Assembly (NCBI RefSeq): GCF_031432425.1
Contig: NZ_JAVKPH010000030.1
Coordinates: 1-39,868, forward strand
Length of the DNA: 39,868 nt
From: Ruixingdingia sedimenti
Lineage (GTDB): Bacteria > Pseudomonadota > Alphaproteobacteria > Rhodobacterales > Rhodobacteraceae
Direction of reading: 5' to 3'
Every line of letters begins with the position of its first letter. Position 1 is the first letter of the stretch. Below are positions 1 through 8,605 of this stretch, piece after piece. A model generated the notes under the pieces. The model ran no database searches and was not told where the DNA came from. It was given only the letters and a program-made list of their open reading frames with translations. Position numbers and translations under genes: made by a program.

Positions 1-77
1 CCATCACGGAAGTCACAGGATAAGTCTGTCCGGGGAAAGGGGAACTCCGGCCCTCAGCCGATTTGTGCAACAGAGCC
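1..77. mobile_element. Probable end of an IS5-type insertion sequence (partial)
   Basis: Positions 60-77 read GATTTGTGCAACAGAGCC, whose reverse complement GGCTCTGTTGCACAAATC resembles terminal inverted repeats of IS5-family elements (compare the GGCTTTGTTGAATAAATC type of IS903). A frame from the left edge stops at 21-23 (TAA), which would fit the end of a transposase about 37 bases before the repeat. The rest of the element lies outside the window, so family and orientation cannot be settled. Recognition is from memory of IS ends, not a search. Confidence 0.5.
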
Positions 78-85
78 ATCCGAAG

Positions 86-208
86 ATGAACAATCCGGTC
101 GATGCGACGATCCACCACTCGTTTCTGGTGGCCGACGTCAGATGCGGGCTTGTCCTCGATGACTTGGGCGCGGTTCTGCATGTGCTCGGCATGGAGCCGC
201 CCTACTGA
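86..208 (+). CDS. Short ORF, unknown, possibly a fragment
   Basis: A 40-codon frame begins ATG at 86, nine bases after the putative IS end, and stops at 206-208 (TGA). The product starts MNNPVDATIHHSF and ends VLGMEPPY. The same frame is open leftwards through the IS end to the window edge, so this may be the 3' remnant of a gene interrupted by the element rather than a complete gene. No convincing ribosome-binding site precedes the ATG and I recognise no family. It runs towards the convergent cytochrome gene that ends at 249. Confidence 0.25.
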   Translation: MNNPVDATIHHSFLVADVRCGLVLDDLGAVLHVLGMEPPY

Positions 209-248
209 TCCGCCTGTCGCCGAAGGGATGGCTTGCCCCGCCGCACCC

Positions 249-680
249 TCACCCGCCCGGGCGCGGGCCGAGCGACTGGACGTATTCGGCCAGCAGCACC
301 AGCTTTTCCGGGGTCGGCGTCATCACTCCGGGGGCGGTTTCGATCAGCACCGTCTCGCCTTCCATCAGCGGGCCGAATTCGGGCATCGCGCCGCCGCCCC
401 CGCCCTCGCCGCGGTGATAGCCATAGACCTTGGCCATCACCTGCACGCGCGGAAACACGCCGCCGTTGTCGGCGGCCAGACGGGTAAGATCCGCCGGGCG
501 GGGGTTCAGCCCCTCGGCCCCCGGCCCGTCGCCGCGCCCTGCGGGCCCGTGGCAGGCGGCGCAATAATCGGCGTAAAGCTCGGCACCGCTTGCCGCCGCG
601 CCCAGGCGGAAGCCCGGGGCGCAGGCCGCCACCGCCGCGGCCGTCGCCGCCATCGTCAATCCCGCCATCCAGACCCGCAT
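249..680 (-). CDS. Lipoprotein cytochrome c
   Basis: A 143-residue single-heme cytochrome c. The start at 680 gives a typical export signal with a lipobox (AVAAC, Cys20), so the protein should be anchored to the periplasmic face of a membrane; upstream in-frame starts would bury the signal. The heme-binding motif is CAACH (Cys40, Cys43, His44). Met99 in AMPEFG is the likely sixth iron ligand, preceded by a run of five glycines. The GRGDGPGAEGLNPRPADLT stretch is typical of small class I cytochromes that donate or accept electrons in the periplasm. The redox partner is not evident: neighbours are a probable IS end and a divergent SPOR lipoprotein. A role in respiratory electron transfer is inferred from the family only. 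Confidence 0.82.
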   Translation of the reverse strand: MRVWMAGLTMAATAAAVAACAPGFRLGAAASGAELYADYCAACHGPAGRGDGPGAEGLNPRPADLTRLAADNGGVFPRVQVMAKVYGYHRGEGGGGGAMPEFGPLMEGETVLIETAPGVMTPTPEKLVLLAEYVQSLGPRPGG

Positions 681-780
681 GCTTGCCTCCGACTGCTCGC
701 CCGCGCCAGATTGGCCCGCCCGGGCGTCAAGCGCAACCGCCGCCGCGGCGGCGTTTTCCGCCCCCGTCTGCGCCCGGGCC

Positions 781-809
781 TTTCCAGCACGGCCCTTGCC
801 CGCTATGAT
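781..809 (+). promoter_or_regulatory. Candidate sigma-70 promoter for the SPOR-dacA-tmk run
   Basis: TATGAT at 804-809 is a good -10 hexamer, 17 bases after a weak -35 (TTTCCA, 781-786). Transcription would start near 816, giving a leader of about 94 bases before the ATG at 910. Upstream, 738-753 is a perfect 16-base CG-rich palindrome followed by TTTT, which could be a terminator-like hairpin although no plus-strand gene needs one there. Confidence 0.3.
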
Positions 810-909
810 GCGCGCCAAGCGCGGATCGCGCAGGCGTCGGTCGAGCAGGGTCCGGCACGGTGAAGGCAGGTAGCGGCGCGGGGCACGAAACCCGCGTCAG
901 GGGGCATTG

Positions 910-1791
910 ATGGCGATACGTTCCGTTTCTTGGGTGCTGGCTGCGGGGATCGTGCTGGCGCTTGCGGGCTGCGAGGAGGGCGCGGGGCCCTTCGGCGGGC
1001 TCAAGGCTGCGGGCGACGGCGAGGCCGCCGCCACCTCGGCCACCACCCGGCTGGTGGAACGCGATGTCGAGGCGCCGCAGGTCTTTCAGGTGGCCGAGAC
1101 CGGTCTTTGGGACGGGCGGCCCTCGCTCGGCGGGGTATGGGTGGCCTATCCGGGGGTCAGCGACCCGGAACGCGTCATCATCCGCAACCCCGCCAACGGC
1201 AAATTCGTCATCGGCGCCCTGTTCCGGCGCGAACGCGAAAATCCGGGGCCGAAGTTGCAGGTGTCGTCGGATGCGGCCGCCACGCTCGGCATGCTGGCGG
1301 GCCAGCCCGCGCAACTGAGCGTGACCGCATTGCGGCGCGAGGAAGTGGCGGAGGAAGCGCCGCCCGCGCAGCCGATCCTCGACAGCGCCGAGACGGTTTC
1401 GACCGAAACGCTCGCCCCTGCGCCGGCCACCGCCACCATCGCGCCCGAGGCGCCGCCCGCGACCACGGCCGCAGCCGCCGCCGCGAAGCCCGAAACCCGG
1501 CCCGCCGCGCGCCCCGCCGACCGGCCGAAGGACGCCACGCCCGCCCCCGCCGCGGCCGGCGGCCGGAACCTTCTACAGATCGGCATCTTCAGCGTCGAGG
1601 CGAACGCCACCCGCGCCGCCGAACAGGTGAAGAAGGCGGGCGCAGAGGCGCGGGTGCGCAAGGAGGAAAGCCAGGGCAAGACCTTCTGGCGCGTTCTGGC
1701 CGGCCCCGCCGCCAGCGCCGCCGACCGCGACGCGCTGCTGGCGAAGGTGAAACAGCTTGGCTATGCCGATGCCTATTTCGTGACCCGCTAG
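910..1791 (+). CDS. SPOR-domain lipoprotein
   Basis: A 293-residue exported lipoprotein. ATG 910 is preferred to the adjacent TTG at 907 because it follows a G-rich ribosome-binding stretch. Residues 1-21 form a signal peptide ending in the lipobox LALAGC (Cys21). A globular part (about 55-140) is followed by a long Ala/Pro/Thr-rich linker (about 145-215). The C-terminal SPOR domain (about 217-293) starts LLQIGIFSVEANATRA and ends YADAYFVTR. SPOR domains bind glycan strands denuded of stem peptides and recruit proteins to septal peptidoglycan. It lies 28 bases upstream of a D,D-carboxypeptidase gene, so a shared role in cell-wall remodelling is likely. The middle domain is not one I recognise. 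Confidence 0.85.
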   Translation: MAIRSVSWVLAAGIVLALAGCEEGAGPFGGLKAAGDGEAAATSATTRLVERDVEAPQVFQVAETGLWDGRPSLGGVWVAYPGVSDPERVIIRNPANGKFVIGALFRRERENPGPKLQVSSDAAATLGMLAGQPAQLSVTALRREEVAEEAPPAQPILDSAETVSTETLAPAPATATIAPEAPPATTAAAAAAKPETRPAARPADRPKDATPAPAAAGGRNLLQIGIFSVEANATRAAEQVKKAGAEARVRKEESQGKTFWRVLAGPAASAADRDALLAKVKQLGYADAYFVTR

Positions 1792-1819
1792 GGTGCGGAT
1801 ACCGAACGGAGGACCCCTG

Positions 1820-2980
1820 ATGACGCGCATCCGACTTGTCCTGGCGCTGATCCTGTCGCTGGTCGTGGCCCTTCCGGCCGTGGCGTTCGACACGCGCGCG
1901 CGCGCCGCCTGGGTCTATGACCTCGGCACGCGCACGGTGCTGCTGGAAAAGAACGCCGATCAGCCGTTGCCGCCCGCGTCGATGTCCAAGCTGATGACGC
2001 TCTACATGCTGTTCGAGGCCCTGCGCGACGGCCGCGTGACGATGGACACGACCTTTGCCGTGTCCTCGCGCGCCAAGGCGATGGGCGGCTCGACCATGTT
2101 CCTGAACGAACTGGACCGGCCGACGGTGGACGACCTGATCCGCGGGATCATCATCAATTCCGGCAACGACGCCTGCGTGGTGGTGGCCGAGGGGCTGTCG
2201 GGCAGCGAAGAGGTCTTTGCCCGCCAGATGACGGAACGGGGCCGCGCGCTTGGCCTGACGGAATCGACCTTCGCCAATGCCTCGGGCTGGCCGCACCCGG
2301 ACCACCGCATGTCGATGCGCGACCTGGGCAATGTCGCGGTGCGGCTGATCACCGAATTCCCGGAATTCTACCCCCTCTTCGCGGAAACCACCTTCAACTA
2401 CAAGGACCGCGCGCCCGCCAACAGCCAGAACCGCAACCCCCTGCTGCGCATCCAGGGCGGCGACTGGCAGGCCGACGGGCTCAAGACCGGGCACACGCAG
2501 GAGGCGGGCTATGGCCTGACCGGATCGGCGTTGCAGGGCAAGCGGCGGGTGGTGTTCGTGATCACCGGGCTCGACAGCGAACAGCAGCGCGCCGAGGAAA
2601 GCGAGAACATCGTCAACTGGGCCTTTCGCCAGTTCAGCGAACAGACCTTCGCCACCGCCGGTCAGCGGGTTGCCGCGGCAGAGGTCTGGATGGGTGCGGC
2701 GGCAGAGGTCGGGCTGGTCCCGGCGCAGGATGCGACGATCCTCGTACCCGCCACGGCGGCCGGGCAGGTGACGGCAGAGGCGGTCTATCGCGGCCCGGTG
2801 GAGGCGCCGGTGGCCGCGGGCCAGCCTTTGGGCGAACTGGTGATCCGCATGCCGGGCATGCCCGACACCCGCGTGCCGCTGGTGGCGGAAACCGCGGTGG
2901 CGGCGGGGGGCTTCGTCACCCGGGTGCAGACGGCGCTGCGGGTGCTGACGGCGCGGGCGGGGGGGCTGGCGCTGTTCTGA
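1820..2980 (+). CDS. dacA: D-alanyl-D-alanine carboxypeptidase (S11 family, PBP5/6 type)
   Basis: A 386-residue low-molecular-weight penicillin-binding protein that removes the terminal D-Ala from peptidoglycan pentapeptides in the periplasm. The start at 1820 follows GGAGG at 1807-1811 and opens directly into a signal peptide (about residues 1-23); a GTG at 1793 would precede the signal and is rejected. All three S11 motifs are present: SMSK (54-57, nucleophile Ser54), SGN (114-116) and KTG (222-224). The C-terminal region (about 275-360) matches the beta-rich PBP5_C domain; the tail could be a weak membrane anchor. The stop overlaps the tmk start by one base, so translation is probably coupled. 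The paralogue assignment (dacA, dacC or dacF) is uncertain. Confidence 0.92.
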   Translation: MTRIRLVLALILSLVVALPAVAFDTRARAAWVYDLGTRTVLLEKNADQPLPPASMSKLMTLYMLFEALRDGRVTMDTTFAVSSRAKAMGGSTMFLNELDRPTVDDLIRGIIINSGNDACVVVAEGLSGSEEVFARQMTERGRALGLTESTFANASGWPHPDHRMSMRDLGNVAVRLITEFPEFYPLFAETTFNYKDRAPANSQNRNPLLRIQGGDWQADGLKTGHTQEAGYGLTGSALQGKRRVVFVITGLDSEQQRAEESENIVNWAFRQFSEQTFATAGQRVAAAEVWMGAAAEVGLVPAQDATILVPATAAGQVTAEAVYRGPVEAPVAAGQPLGELVIRMPGMPDTRVPLVAETAVAAGGFVTRVQTALRVLTARAGGLALF

Positions 2981-3606
2981 TGGCGGGCGGCCGGTTCATC
3001 AGCTTCGAGGGCATCGACGGTTCCGGCAAGTCGACCCAGGCGCGGCGGCTGGCGGCGGCGCTGACACACGCGGGGCATCGGGTGATCGCCACCCGCGAAC
3101 CCGGCGGCAGCTCGGGGGCAGAGGAAATCCGCCGCCTGCTGCTGGAAGGGGCCACCGACCGCTGGTCGGCGGAAACGGAAATCCTGCTGTTCACCGCCGC
3201 GCGGCGCGACCATCTGGAACGCACGATCCGCCCGGCGCTGGATCGTGGCGCCTGGGTGGTGACGGACCGTTTCGCCGATTCCACCCGCGTCTATCAGGGC
3301 GTGACCCGGGGCGACCTGCGCGCGGTGGTGGACCGGCTGCACGACCTGATGATCGGGGTGGAACCCGACCTGACGGTGCTGATCGACATCGACCCGGCCG
3401 AGGGGCTGACCCGTGCACGCGCCCGCGCCGGCGCGGAAATGCGGTTCGAGGATATGGGCATCGCGGTGCAGGCCCGCATGCGCGCGGCCTTTCTGGATCT
3501 TGCCGCCGCAGCGCCCGCGCGGTTCGCGGTGATCGACGGGGCGCAACCGGCGGATGCCGTGGCGGCGCAGGTTCTGGCCGCCGTGACCGCCCGTCTGGGG
3601 GGCTAG
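2980..3606 (+). CDS. tmk: Thymidylate kinase
   Basis: A 208-residue dTMP kinase (ATP + dTMP to dTDP), a cytosolic step of dTTP synthesis. The P-loop is GIDGSGKST (residues 11-19), followed by TREPGGSSGAEEIR, characteristic of thymidylate kinases, and the DRFADSTRVYQG motif that contacts dTMP. Length is normal. Its ATG shares a base with the stop of the upstream carboxypeptidase, and holB begins three bases after its stop. The tmk-holB-tatD order is common in many bacteria. Confidence 0.96.
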   Translation: MAGGRFISFEGIDGSGKSTQARRLAAALTHAGHRVIATREPGGSSGAEEIRRLLLEGATDRWSAETEILLFTAARRDHLERTIRPALDRGAWVVTDRFADSTRVYQGVTRGDLRAVVDRLHDLMIGVEPDLTVLIDIDPAEGLTRARARAGAEMRFEDMGIAVQARMRAAFLDLAAAAPARFAVIDGAQPADAVAAQVLAAVTARLGG

Positions 3607-3609
3607 GCC

Positions 3610-4749
3610 ATGCCCTCGGTCTATCTGGGCGATTTCCCCGAACCCGACCGGATCGAGGGCGCGCCGCATCCGCGCGAAACCCCCCGGCTTTACGGCCATG
3701 CGGGGGCCGAGGCCGAATTCCTGTCGGCCTTCAATGCGGGCCGTTTGCACCATGCCTGGCTGATCGCGGGTCCGCGCGGGGTGGGCAAGGCGACGCTCGC
3801 CTGGCGGATCGCGCGGTTCCTGCTGACGGCGCCCGAAGGCGACGGCGGTCTTTTCGGCGCCCCGCCCCCGCCCGATACGCTGGACGTGCCCGAGGACGAC
3901 CCCGCGGCCCGGCGCATCGCGGCGCTGTCGGAACCCCGGCTGTTCCTGCTGCGCCGGGGCCTCAACGAAAGCGAAAAGGCGCCCGCGCAAGAGATCCTGG
4001 TGAAAGAGGTCCGCGCGCTGAAGTCGCATTTCGCGCTGAGTTCCGCCGATGGCGGGCGGCGGGTGGCGATCATCGACGCGGCGGACGATCTGAACCCCTC
4101 TGCCGCCAATGCGCTGCTGAAACTGCTGGAAGAACCGCCCGTGGGCGTGACCTTCCTTCTGATCGCGCATCAGCCGAACCGGCTTTTGCCCACGATCCGG
4201 TCCCGCTGCCGGCTGCTGCGGCTGGCGCCGCTGGCGCCCGACGATCTGTCGGCGGCGCTGGCGCAGGCGGGCGCAGAGGTGCCGCCGGGTGCGGAACAGG
4301 CGCTGGCAGAACTGGCGGGCGGATCGGTCGGTGCGGCGCTGCGGCTGGTGAACCTCGACGGGCTGCGGCTTTACGGGCAGGTGGCGGCGCTGTTCGACAC
4401 GCTGCCGCGGATGGACCGCACCCGCGCGCTGGATCTGGCAGAGGCGGGCGCGGCCAGGGGGGCGGAGGCGCGGTTCGACCTGACGCTGACGCTGATCGAC
4501 CTTTTCCTTGCGCGCCTTGCCCGCGCGGGCAGTCTGCGCCAGACCCCGCCCGAGGCCGCCCCGAACGAGGCCGCGATCCTTGCCCGCCTCGCCCCCACGC
4601 CCGCCGCCGCGCGGGGATGGGCGGACCTTGCCCAGGGGTTGACGCTGCGGGTGCGGCGGGGCCGGGCGGTCAACCTTGACCCTGCGGCGCTTCTCATGGA
4701 TATGGTGCTGAAGATTGACGAGACGGCGGGCACGCTCGCCCAGAGGTAG
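3610..4749 (+). CDS. holB: DNA polymerase III subunit delta'
   Basis: A 379-residue AAA+ clamp-loader subunit. Residues 54-61 (GPRGVGKA) form the P-loop region. The sequence LLKLLEEPP followed by RSRCRLLRLAPL carries the clamp-loader hallmarks, including the SRC motif supplying the arginine finger to a neighbouring subunit. The N-terminal proline-rich stretch before the AAA+ core resembles alphaproteobacterial versions. It lies in the tmk-holB-tatD run, three bases after tmk. The product would work with DnaX and HolA to load the beta clamp at the replication fork. Confidence 0.93.
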   Translation: MPSVYLGDFPEPDRIEGAPHPRETPRLYGHAGAEAEFLSAFNAGRLHHAWLIAGPRGVGKATLAWRIARFLLTAPEGDGGLFGAPPPPDTLDVPEDDPAARRIAALSEPRLFLLRRGLNESEKAPAQEILVKEVRALKSHFALSSADGGRRVAIIDAADDLNPSAANALLKLLEEPPVGVTFLLIAHQPNRLLPTIRSRCRLLRLAPLAPDDLSAALAQAGAEVPPGAEQALAELAGGSVGAALRLVNLDGLRLYGQVAALFDTLPRMDRTRALDLAEAGAARGAEARFDLTLTLIDLFLARLARAGSLRQTPPEAAPNEAAILARLAPTPAAARGWADLAQGLTLRVRRGRAVNLDPAALLMDMVLKIDETAGTLAQR

Positions 4750-4756
4750 CCGCCCG

Positions 4757-5563
4757 ATGTCCCTTCCGCCCGAAATCGTTGACAGCCATTGCCATCTGGA
4801 TTTCCCGGATTTCGACGGCGAACTGCCCGCGGTGATCGCGCGTGCGCGGGCGGCCGGGGTGCGGCGGATGGTGACGATCTGCACCCGGCTGCGGCAGGAA
4901 CCGCAGGTCCGCGCCATCGCCGAGGCGCATGAGGGCGTGTTCTACGCCGCCGGCACCCATCCGATGAGCGCGGCGGAAGAACCGCTGGCCACCGTGGACG
5001 AACTGGTCGCGCTGGCGCGGCATCCGAAATTCGTGGGCATCGGGGAAACCGGGCTCGACTACCACTACACCGCCGAAAGCGCCGCGGTGCAGCAGGCCTC
5101 GCTGCGCATCCATATCGAGGCCGCGCAGGAAACCGGCCTGCCGCTGATCATCCACGCCCGTGCGGCGGATGACGACATGGCCCGCATCCTTGCCGAAGGC
5201 TACCGCGCGCGGCCCTATACCTGCGTGATGCACTGCTTTTCCTCGGGCGAGGGGCTGGCGCGGGCGGCGCTGGAGATGGGGTTCTACCTGTCCATGTCCG
5301 GCATCGCCGCCTTCCCCAAATCGCATGAATTGCGCGCGATCTTTGCCGCGGCGCCGCTGGACCGGATCCTGCTGGAAACCGACAGCCCCTATCTGGCCCC
5401 CCCGCCCCATCGCGGGCGGCGGAACGAACCCGCCTATACCGCCTTCACCGCCAGGGCCGGGGCGGATCTGTTCGGAATGTCGCTGCCCGATTTCGCCGCC
5501 GCGACCACGGCCAATTTCGACCGGCTGTTCACCCGCGCCGCCCCGGGCGCGAAGGCGGCGTGA
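4757..5563 (+). CDS. tatD: TatD family metal-dependent hydrolase
   Basis: A 268-residue TIM-barrel amidohydrolase-type enzyme of the TatD DNase family. Start 4757 is chosen because the protein then opens SLPPEIVDSHCHLDFPDF with the metal ligands of HxH at the expected place; longer in-frame starts would overlap holB. Other signatures: GETGLDYHY, IIHARAADDD, MHCFSSGEGLA and LETDSPYLAP. Family members act as divalent-metal 3'-5' exonucleases or deoxyribonucleases. It starts seven bases after the holB stop and its own stop overlaps the next start by one base. Confidence 0.93.
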   Translation: MSLPPEIVDSHCHLDFPDFDGELPAVIARARAAGVRRMVTICTRLRQEPQVRAIAEAHEGVFYAAGTHPMSAAEEPLATVDELVALARHPKFVGIGETGLDYHYTAESAAVQQASLRIHIEAAQETGLPLIIHARAADDDMARILAEGYRARPYTCVMHCFSSGEGLARAALEMGFYLSMSGIAAFPKSHELRAIFAAAPLDRILLETDSPYLAPPPHRGRRNEPAYTAFTARAGADLFGMSLPDFAAATTANFDRLFTRAAPGAKAA

Positions 5564-6360
5564 TGGCGCGGCTGCGGTTCACCATTCTGGGTTGCGGGTC
5601 CTCGGGCGGGGTGCCGCGTCTGGGGGGCGACTGGGGCGAATGCGACCCCGCCGACCCCCGCAACCGCCGCCGCCGTTGTTCGCTGCTGGTCGAACGCATC
5701 GAGGGCGAGGGCGTGACGCGCGTGCTGGTCGATACCTCGCCCGACATGCGCGAACAGTTGCTGGACGCGGGCGTGGGGGTGCTGGATGCGGTGGTCTATA
5801 CCCATTCCCATGCCGATCACGTCCACGGCATCGACGACCTGCGCCAGATCGTCTACAACATGCGCCGCCGCCTGCCGGTCTGGGCCGACGGCCCGACGCA
5901 AGAGGCGCTGATCTCGCGCTTCGGCTATGCCTTCGTGCAGCCCGCGGGCTCGCCCTATCCGCCGATCCTCGACATGAACACGATCCGCGGCCCGTTCGAG
6001 ATCGCGGGGGCAGGGGGCGCGATCCGCTTCGTGCCGTTCGAGGTCGGGCACGGGTCGATGGACACGCTCGGCTTCCGCATCGCGGATCTGGCCTATCTGC
6101 CCGATGTGGTGACGATCCCCGATGCCGTCTGGCCGGTGCTGGAGGGGCTGGATTGCTGGGTGCTGGACGCGCTGCGCCGCACGCCGCACCCGACCCATGC
6201 GCATCTGGCGCTGGCGCTGGAATGGATCGAACGCGCGCAGCCGCGCCGCGCGGTGCTGACCAACATGCATCTGGATCTGGATTATGCCGCGGTGGCCGCC
6301 GAAACGCCCGCGCATGTCACCCCCGCGCATGACGGGATGGTCATCGAATACCCCGCCTAA
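5563..6360 (+). CDS. MBL-fold metallo-hydrolase (PhnP-like)
   Basis: A 265-residue cytosolic metallo-beta-lactamase-fold protein. The metal-binding motif THSHADHVHGID is complete, and the downstream ligands VGHGSMDTLGFRI and TNMHLDLDY are also present. The opening TILGCGSSGGVPRLGG and the CDPADPRNRRRRCSLLV segment are typical of the PhnP-like phosphodiesterase subgroup found next to tatD. The ATG at 5563 overlaps the tatD stop; the GTG at 5560 is less likely. The exact substrate is unknown; a cyclic phosphate or nucleic-acid diester is plausible by family. The stop (6358-6360) abuts the stop of the convergent LysR gene with no spacer. Confidence 0.85.
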   Translation: MARLRFTILGCGSSGGVPRLGGDWGECDPADPRNRRRRCSLLVERIEGEGVTRVLVDTSPDMREQLLDAGVGVLDAVVYTHSHADHVHGIDDLRQIVYNMRRRLPVWADGPTQEALISRFGYAFVQPAGSPYPPILDMNTIRGPFEIAGAGGAIRFVPFEVGHGSMDTLGFRIADLAYLPDVVTIPDAVWPVLEGLDCWVLDALRRTPHPTHAHLALALEWIERAQPRRAVLTNMHLDLDYAAVAAETPAHVTPAHDGMVIEYPA

Positions 6361-7275
6361 TCACCGCGCCGCCATCCGCCGCAGCCCCGCCAGCGCCAGT
6401 TCCACCAGCCTGCGCCCGCCGTCCGCCCCGCGCCAGTACATGCTGACCGCGCCGGTGGACCCCAGATCCAGCGGCAGGATCTGCAACATCCGGTAGGCGC
6501 GATAGCTTTCCGCCCCGCGCTGCATGGAAAAGCCCACCATATCGGAATTGACCAGCAGGTTGACATTGACCGAGGCGGAGTTGGATTCGAGATAGGTCGG
6601 CGGCAGCGTCCACCCGGCCTGCGCCAACGCATCGTCCAGCGCCCGGCGGATCGGCGTGCCGGCGGCCCAGACGGCCAGCGGATAGGCCGTAACCTCTTCC
6701 CATGTCAGCGCCTCGCGCGTGGCCAGGGGATGCGACCAGCGCACGCACAGGCAGATGCGGTCGCGGAACAGGGGTTCCTCGCGGATGTCCTGCGCAGGAT
6801 CGAAGGCAAGGCCGCTTTGCCCCACCATGATGTCCAGTTCGCCATCCACCAGACGCGGGCGCAGCGTGTCGGGCGGGCCTTCGGTGATGCGGATATGCGC
6901 ATCCGGCATCTGGCGGGTCAGCGACAGCACCGCCGAGGGCAGCGCGTCGATGGACGAGGCGCCGGCGATGCCGATCGACAGAAGGCCCGACCCGCGCTGC
7001 GCCACCACCGCCATTTCGTCGCGGAAGGCATCCAGCGCCGCCTTGATCCGCCGCACATGCGCCAGCGCGATCCGCCCGTTGTCGTTCAGCGCCAGCCCCC
7101 GCGCGCGCCGGTCGAACAGGTCCACCCCCATGTCCGTCTCGACATCGCGCAGCATCTTGGACAGGCCGGGCTGGTGGGTGTTCAGCTCGGTGGCGGTGCG
7201 GGTCAGGTTCTGGGTGCGCGCAAGGCTCAGCAGAACCTCCAGATGGCGCAGGCGGATCTTGTGGGTCCAGTCCAA
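6361..7275 (-). CDS. LysR-type transcriptional regulator
   Basis: A 304-residue LTTR. The N-terminal winged helix-turn-helix spans about residues 5-65 (LRHLEVLLSLARTQNLTRTA, then QPGLSKMLRDVE), followed by a two-lobed effector-binding domain (about 92-295). The opening and the DALPSAVLSL segment recall the GbpR/PcaQ-like group, which often controls aromatic or sugar catabolism; this is a tentative placement. It is divergent from the P450/ferredoxin pair with a dyad in the 111-base gap (7292-7313), the standard arrangement for an LTTR controlling itself and its target. The effector is probably the P450 substrate or product. It has no terminator space on its 3' side because it abuts the MBL hydrolase. 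Confidence 0.92.
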   Translation of the reverse strand: MDWTHKIRLRHLEVLLSLARTQNLTRTATELNTHQPGLSKMLRDVETDMGVDLFDRRARGLALNDNGRIALAHVRRIKAALDAFRDEMAVVAQRGSGLLSIGIAGASSIDALPSAVLSLTRQMPDAHIRITEGPPDTLRPRLVDGELDIMVGQSGLAFDPAQDIREEPLFRDRICLCVRWSHPLATREALTWEEVTAYPLAVWAAGTPIRRALDDALAQAGWTLPPTYLESNSASVNVNLLVNSDMVGFSMQRGAESYRAYRMLQILPLDLGSTGAVSMYWRGADGGRRLVELALAGLRRMAAR

Positions 7276-7291
7276 GGTATACGCCTTTCGG

Positions 7292-7313
7292 TATGAACTG
7301 TACGAACTTCATA
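7292..7313. promoter_or_regulatory. LTTR-type dyad between lysR and P450
   Basis: TATGAA (7292-7297) and TTCATA (7308-7313) form a perfect 6-base inverted repeat with a 10-base spacer, which fits the T-N11-A rule of LysR regulators. A -10-like TATGAT lies at 7324-7329 reading towards the P450, with no good -35, as expected for an activator-dependent promoter. It begins 17 bases upstream of the lysR start codon, so the same site could mediate autoregulation. Confidence 0.55.
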
Positions 7314-7386
7314 TTTGTTTGGTTATGATATGCGGGTCAATCTGTCGCAGCTACCGGATTCCGGCCGCAAAGAGAAAGGATTGACC

Positions 7387-8595
7387 ATGCTGGATGCTGC
7401 CACGGGCAGAACGCCGCCGGTTCTGGCCGGCATCGACCCCTACGACACCGCAACGGTGATCGACCCCTATCCGTTCCACGCCGCGCTGCGCGACCTTGCG
7501 CCGGTGGTGCTGCTGAAAGACTACAATGTCTACGCCGTGGGGCGGCATGCCGAGATCCAGCAGATCCTCGACAACTGGCAGGATTTCAGTTCCGCCAGCG
7601 GCGTCGGCATCCAGGATATCCGCAGGCCCGGCAAGTTCCGCATCCCCTCGCGTCTGGTCGAGGCCGACCCGCCCGGCCATACCGAAGTGCGCGCGGCGGT
7701 GACGAAGATCCTGTCGCCCAGGCTGATCCGCAGCTGGCGCGACCTGTTCGAACGCGAGGCGGCGGCGCGGGTGGGCGAAATGCTCGACCGGCGCGAATTC
7801 GACGCGATGGAGCACCTGATCGAGCCCTATGTTCTCAAGGTCTTTTCCACCGCCGTGGGGGTGGACCTGCCGCGCGAAAACGTGATCGCCATCGGCGAGA
7901 TGCGCTTCAACCAGACCGGGCCCGACAACGTGCTATATCGCGGGGCGATGGAACGGGCCGAACCCTATCTGGACTGGTACGAACACAGCGTGGACCGCGT
8001 GGGGGTGCTGCCCGGGTCCATCGCCGAACAGATCTACGTGGCAGAGGACCGGGGCGAGATCGAGGCGGGCGTGGCCAAAAGCCTCGTGCGCACGCTGGTC
8101 GGCGGCGGGACGGATTCGACCATCGCCGGGCTCGGCGCCTGTTTCCACCACCTTGCCCGGTCCCCCGGCCAGATGGCGCTGGCGGTGGCGGACCCGATGC
8201 TGATGCGCACCGCGCTGGACGAAGGCATCCGCATGGAATCGCCCTTCCAGGTGATCTACCGCACGCCCAACCGGGATGTGGATTTCGCGGGTTTCACGCT
8301 GGAAAAGGACCGCAAGCTTGGCCTGTGGCTGGGGGCGGGCAACCGCGATCCGCGCAAATGGGACAACCCCGACATGTTCGACCTGCGCCGCAACCCGGCG
8401 GGCGTGCATGTCGCCTTCGGCACCGGGATGCATGTCTGCATCGGCCAGATGATCGCGCGGCTGGAATCGGAATGCCTGCTGACGGAATTCGCGCGCCGGG
8501 TAAAGACGGTGGAACCCGCGGGCGAGTCGCTGCCGCGCCCGATGAACCAGATGCGGCAGTTGCGGTCCATCCCCCTGCGCGTGACCCCGCAATAG
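7387..8595 (+). CDS. Cytochrome P450 (class I, ferredoxin-dependent)
   Basis: A 402-residue soluble bacterial P450 monooxygenase. The start at 7387 follows an AAAGGA site; the upstream ATG at 7315 would add an unlikely leader. Signatures in order: I-helix GGGTDST (oxygen activation), K-helix EGIR (ExxR) and the heme loop FGTGMHVCIG with axial Cys351. It is followed after ten bases by a [2Fe-2S] ferredoxin, so electrons probably come NADH - reductase - ferredoxin - P450, but no reductase gene is in the window. The pairing and overall look recall CYP199A-type aromatic-acid demethylases, but the substrate cannot be read from the sequence. It is probably controlled by the divergent LysR protein. 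Confidence 0.93.
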   Translation: MLDAATGRTPPVLAGIDPYDTATVIDPYPFHAALRDLAPVVLLKDYNVYAVGRHAEIQQILDNWQDFSSASGVGIQDIRRPGKFRIPSRLVEADPPGHTEVRAAVTKILSPRLIRSWRDLFEREAAARVGEMLDRREFDAMEHLIEPYVLKVFSTAVGVDLPRENVIAIGEMRFNQTGPDNVLYRGAMERAEPYLDWYEHSVDRVGVLPGSIAEQIYVAEDRGEIEAGVAKSLVRTLVGGGTDSTIAGLGACFHHLARSPGQMALAVADPMLMRTALDEGIRMESPFQVIYRTPNRDVDFAGFTLEKDRKLGLWLGAGNRDPRKWDNPDMFDLRRNPAGVHVAFGTGMHVCIGQMIARLESECLLTEFARRVKTVEPAGESLPRPMNQMRQLRSIPLRVTPQ

Positions 8596-8605
8596 GAGAC
8601 CGGCG

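Noticed and set aside
738..753. 16-base CG palindrome followed by TTTT as a terminator
   Set aside because: No plus-strand gene ends nearby, and CG-only palindromes are common by chance at this GC content; kept only as a remark.
2785..4917. Minus-strand open frame of 710 codons
   Set aside because: Antisense to dacA, tmk and holB, which have clear motifs; no start signal or domain.
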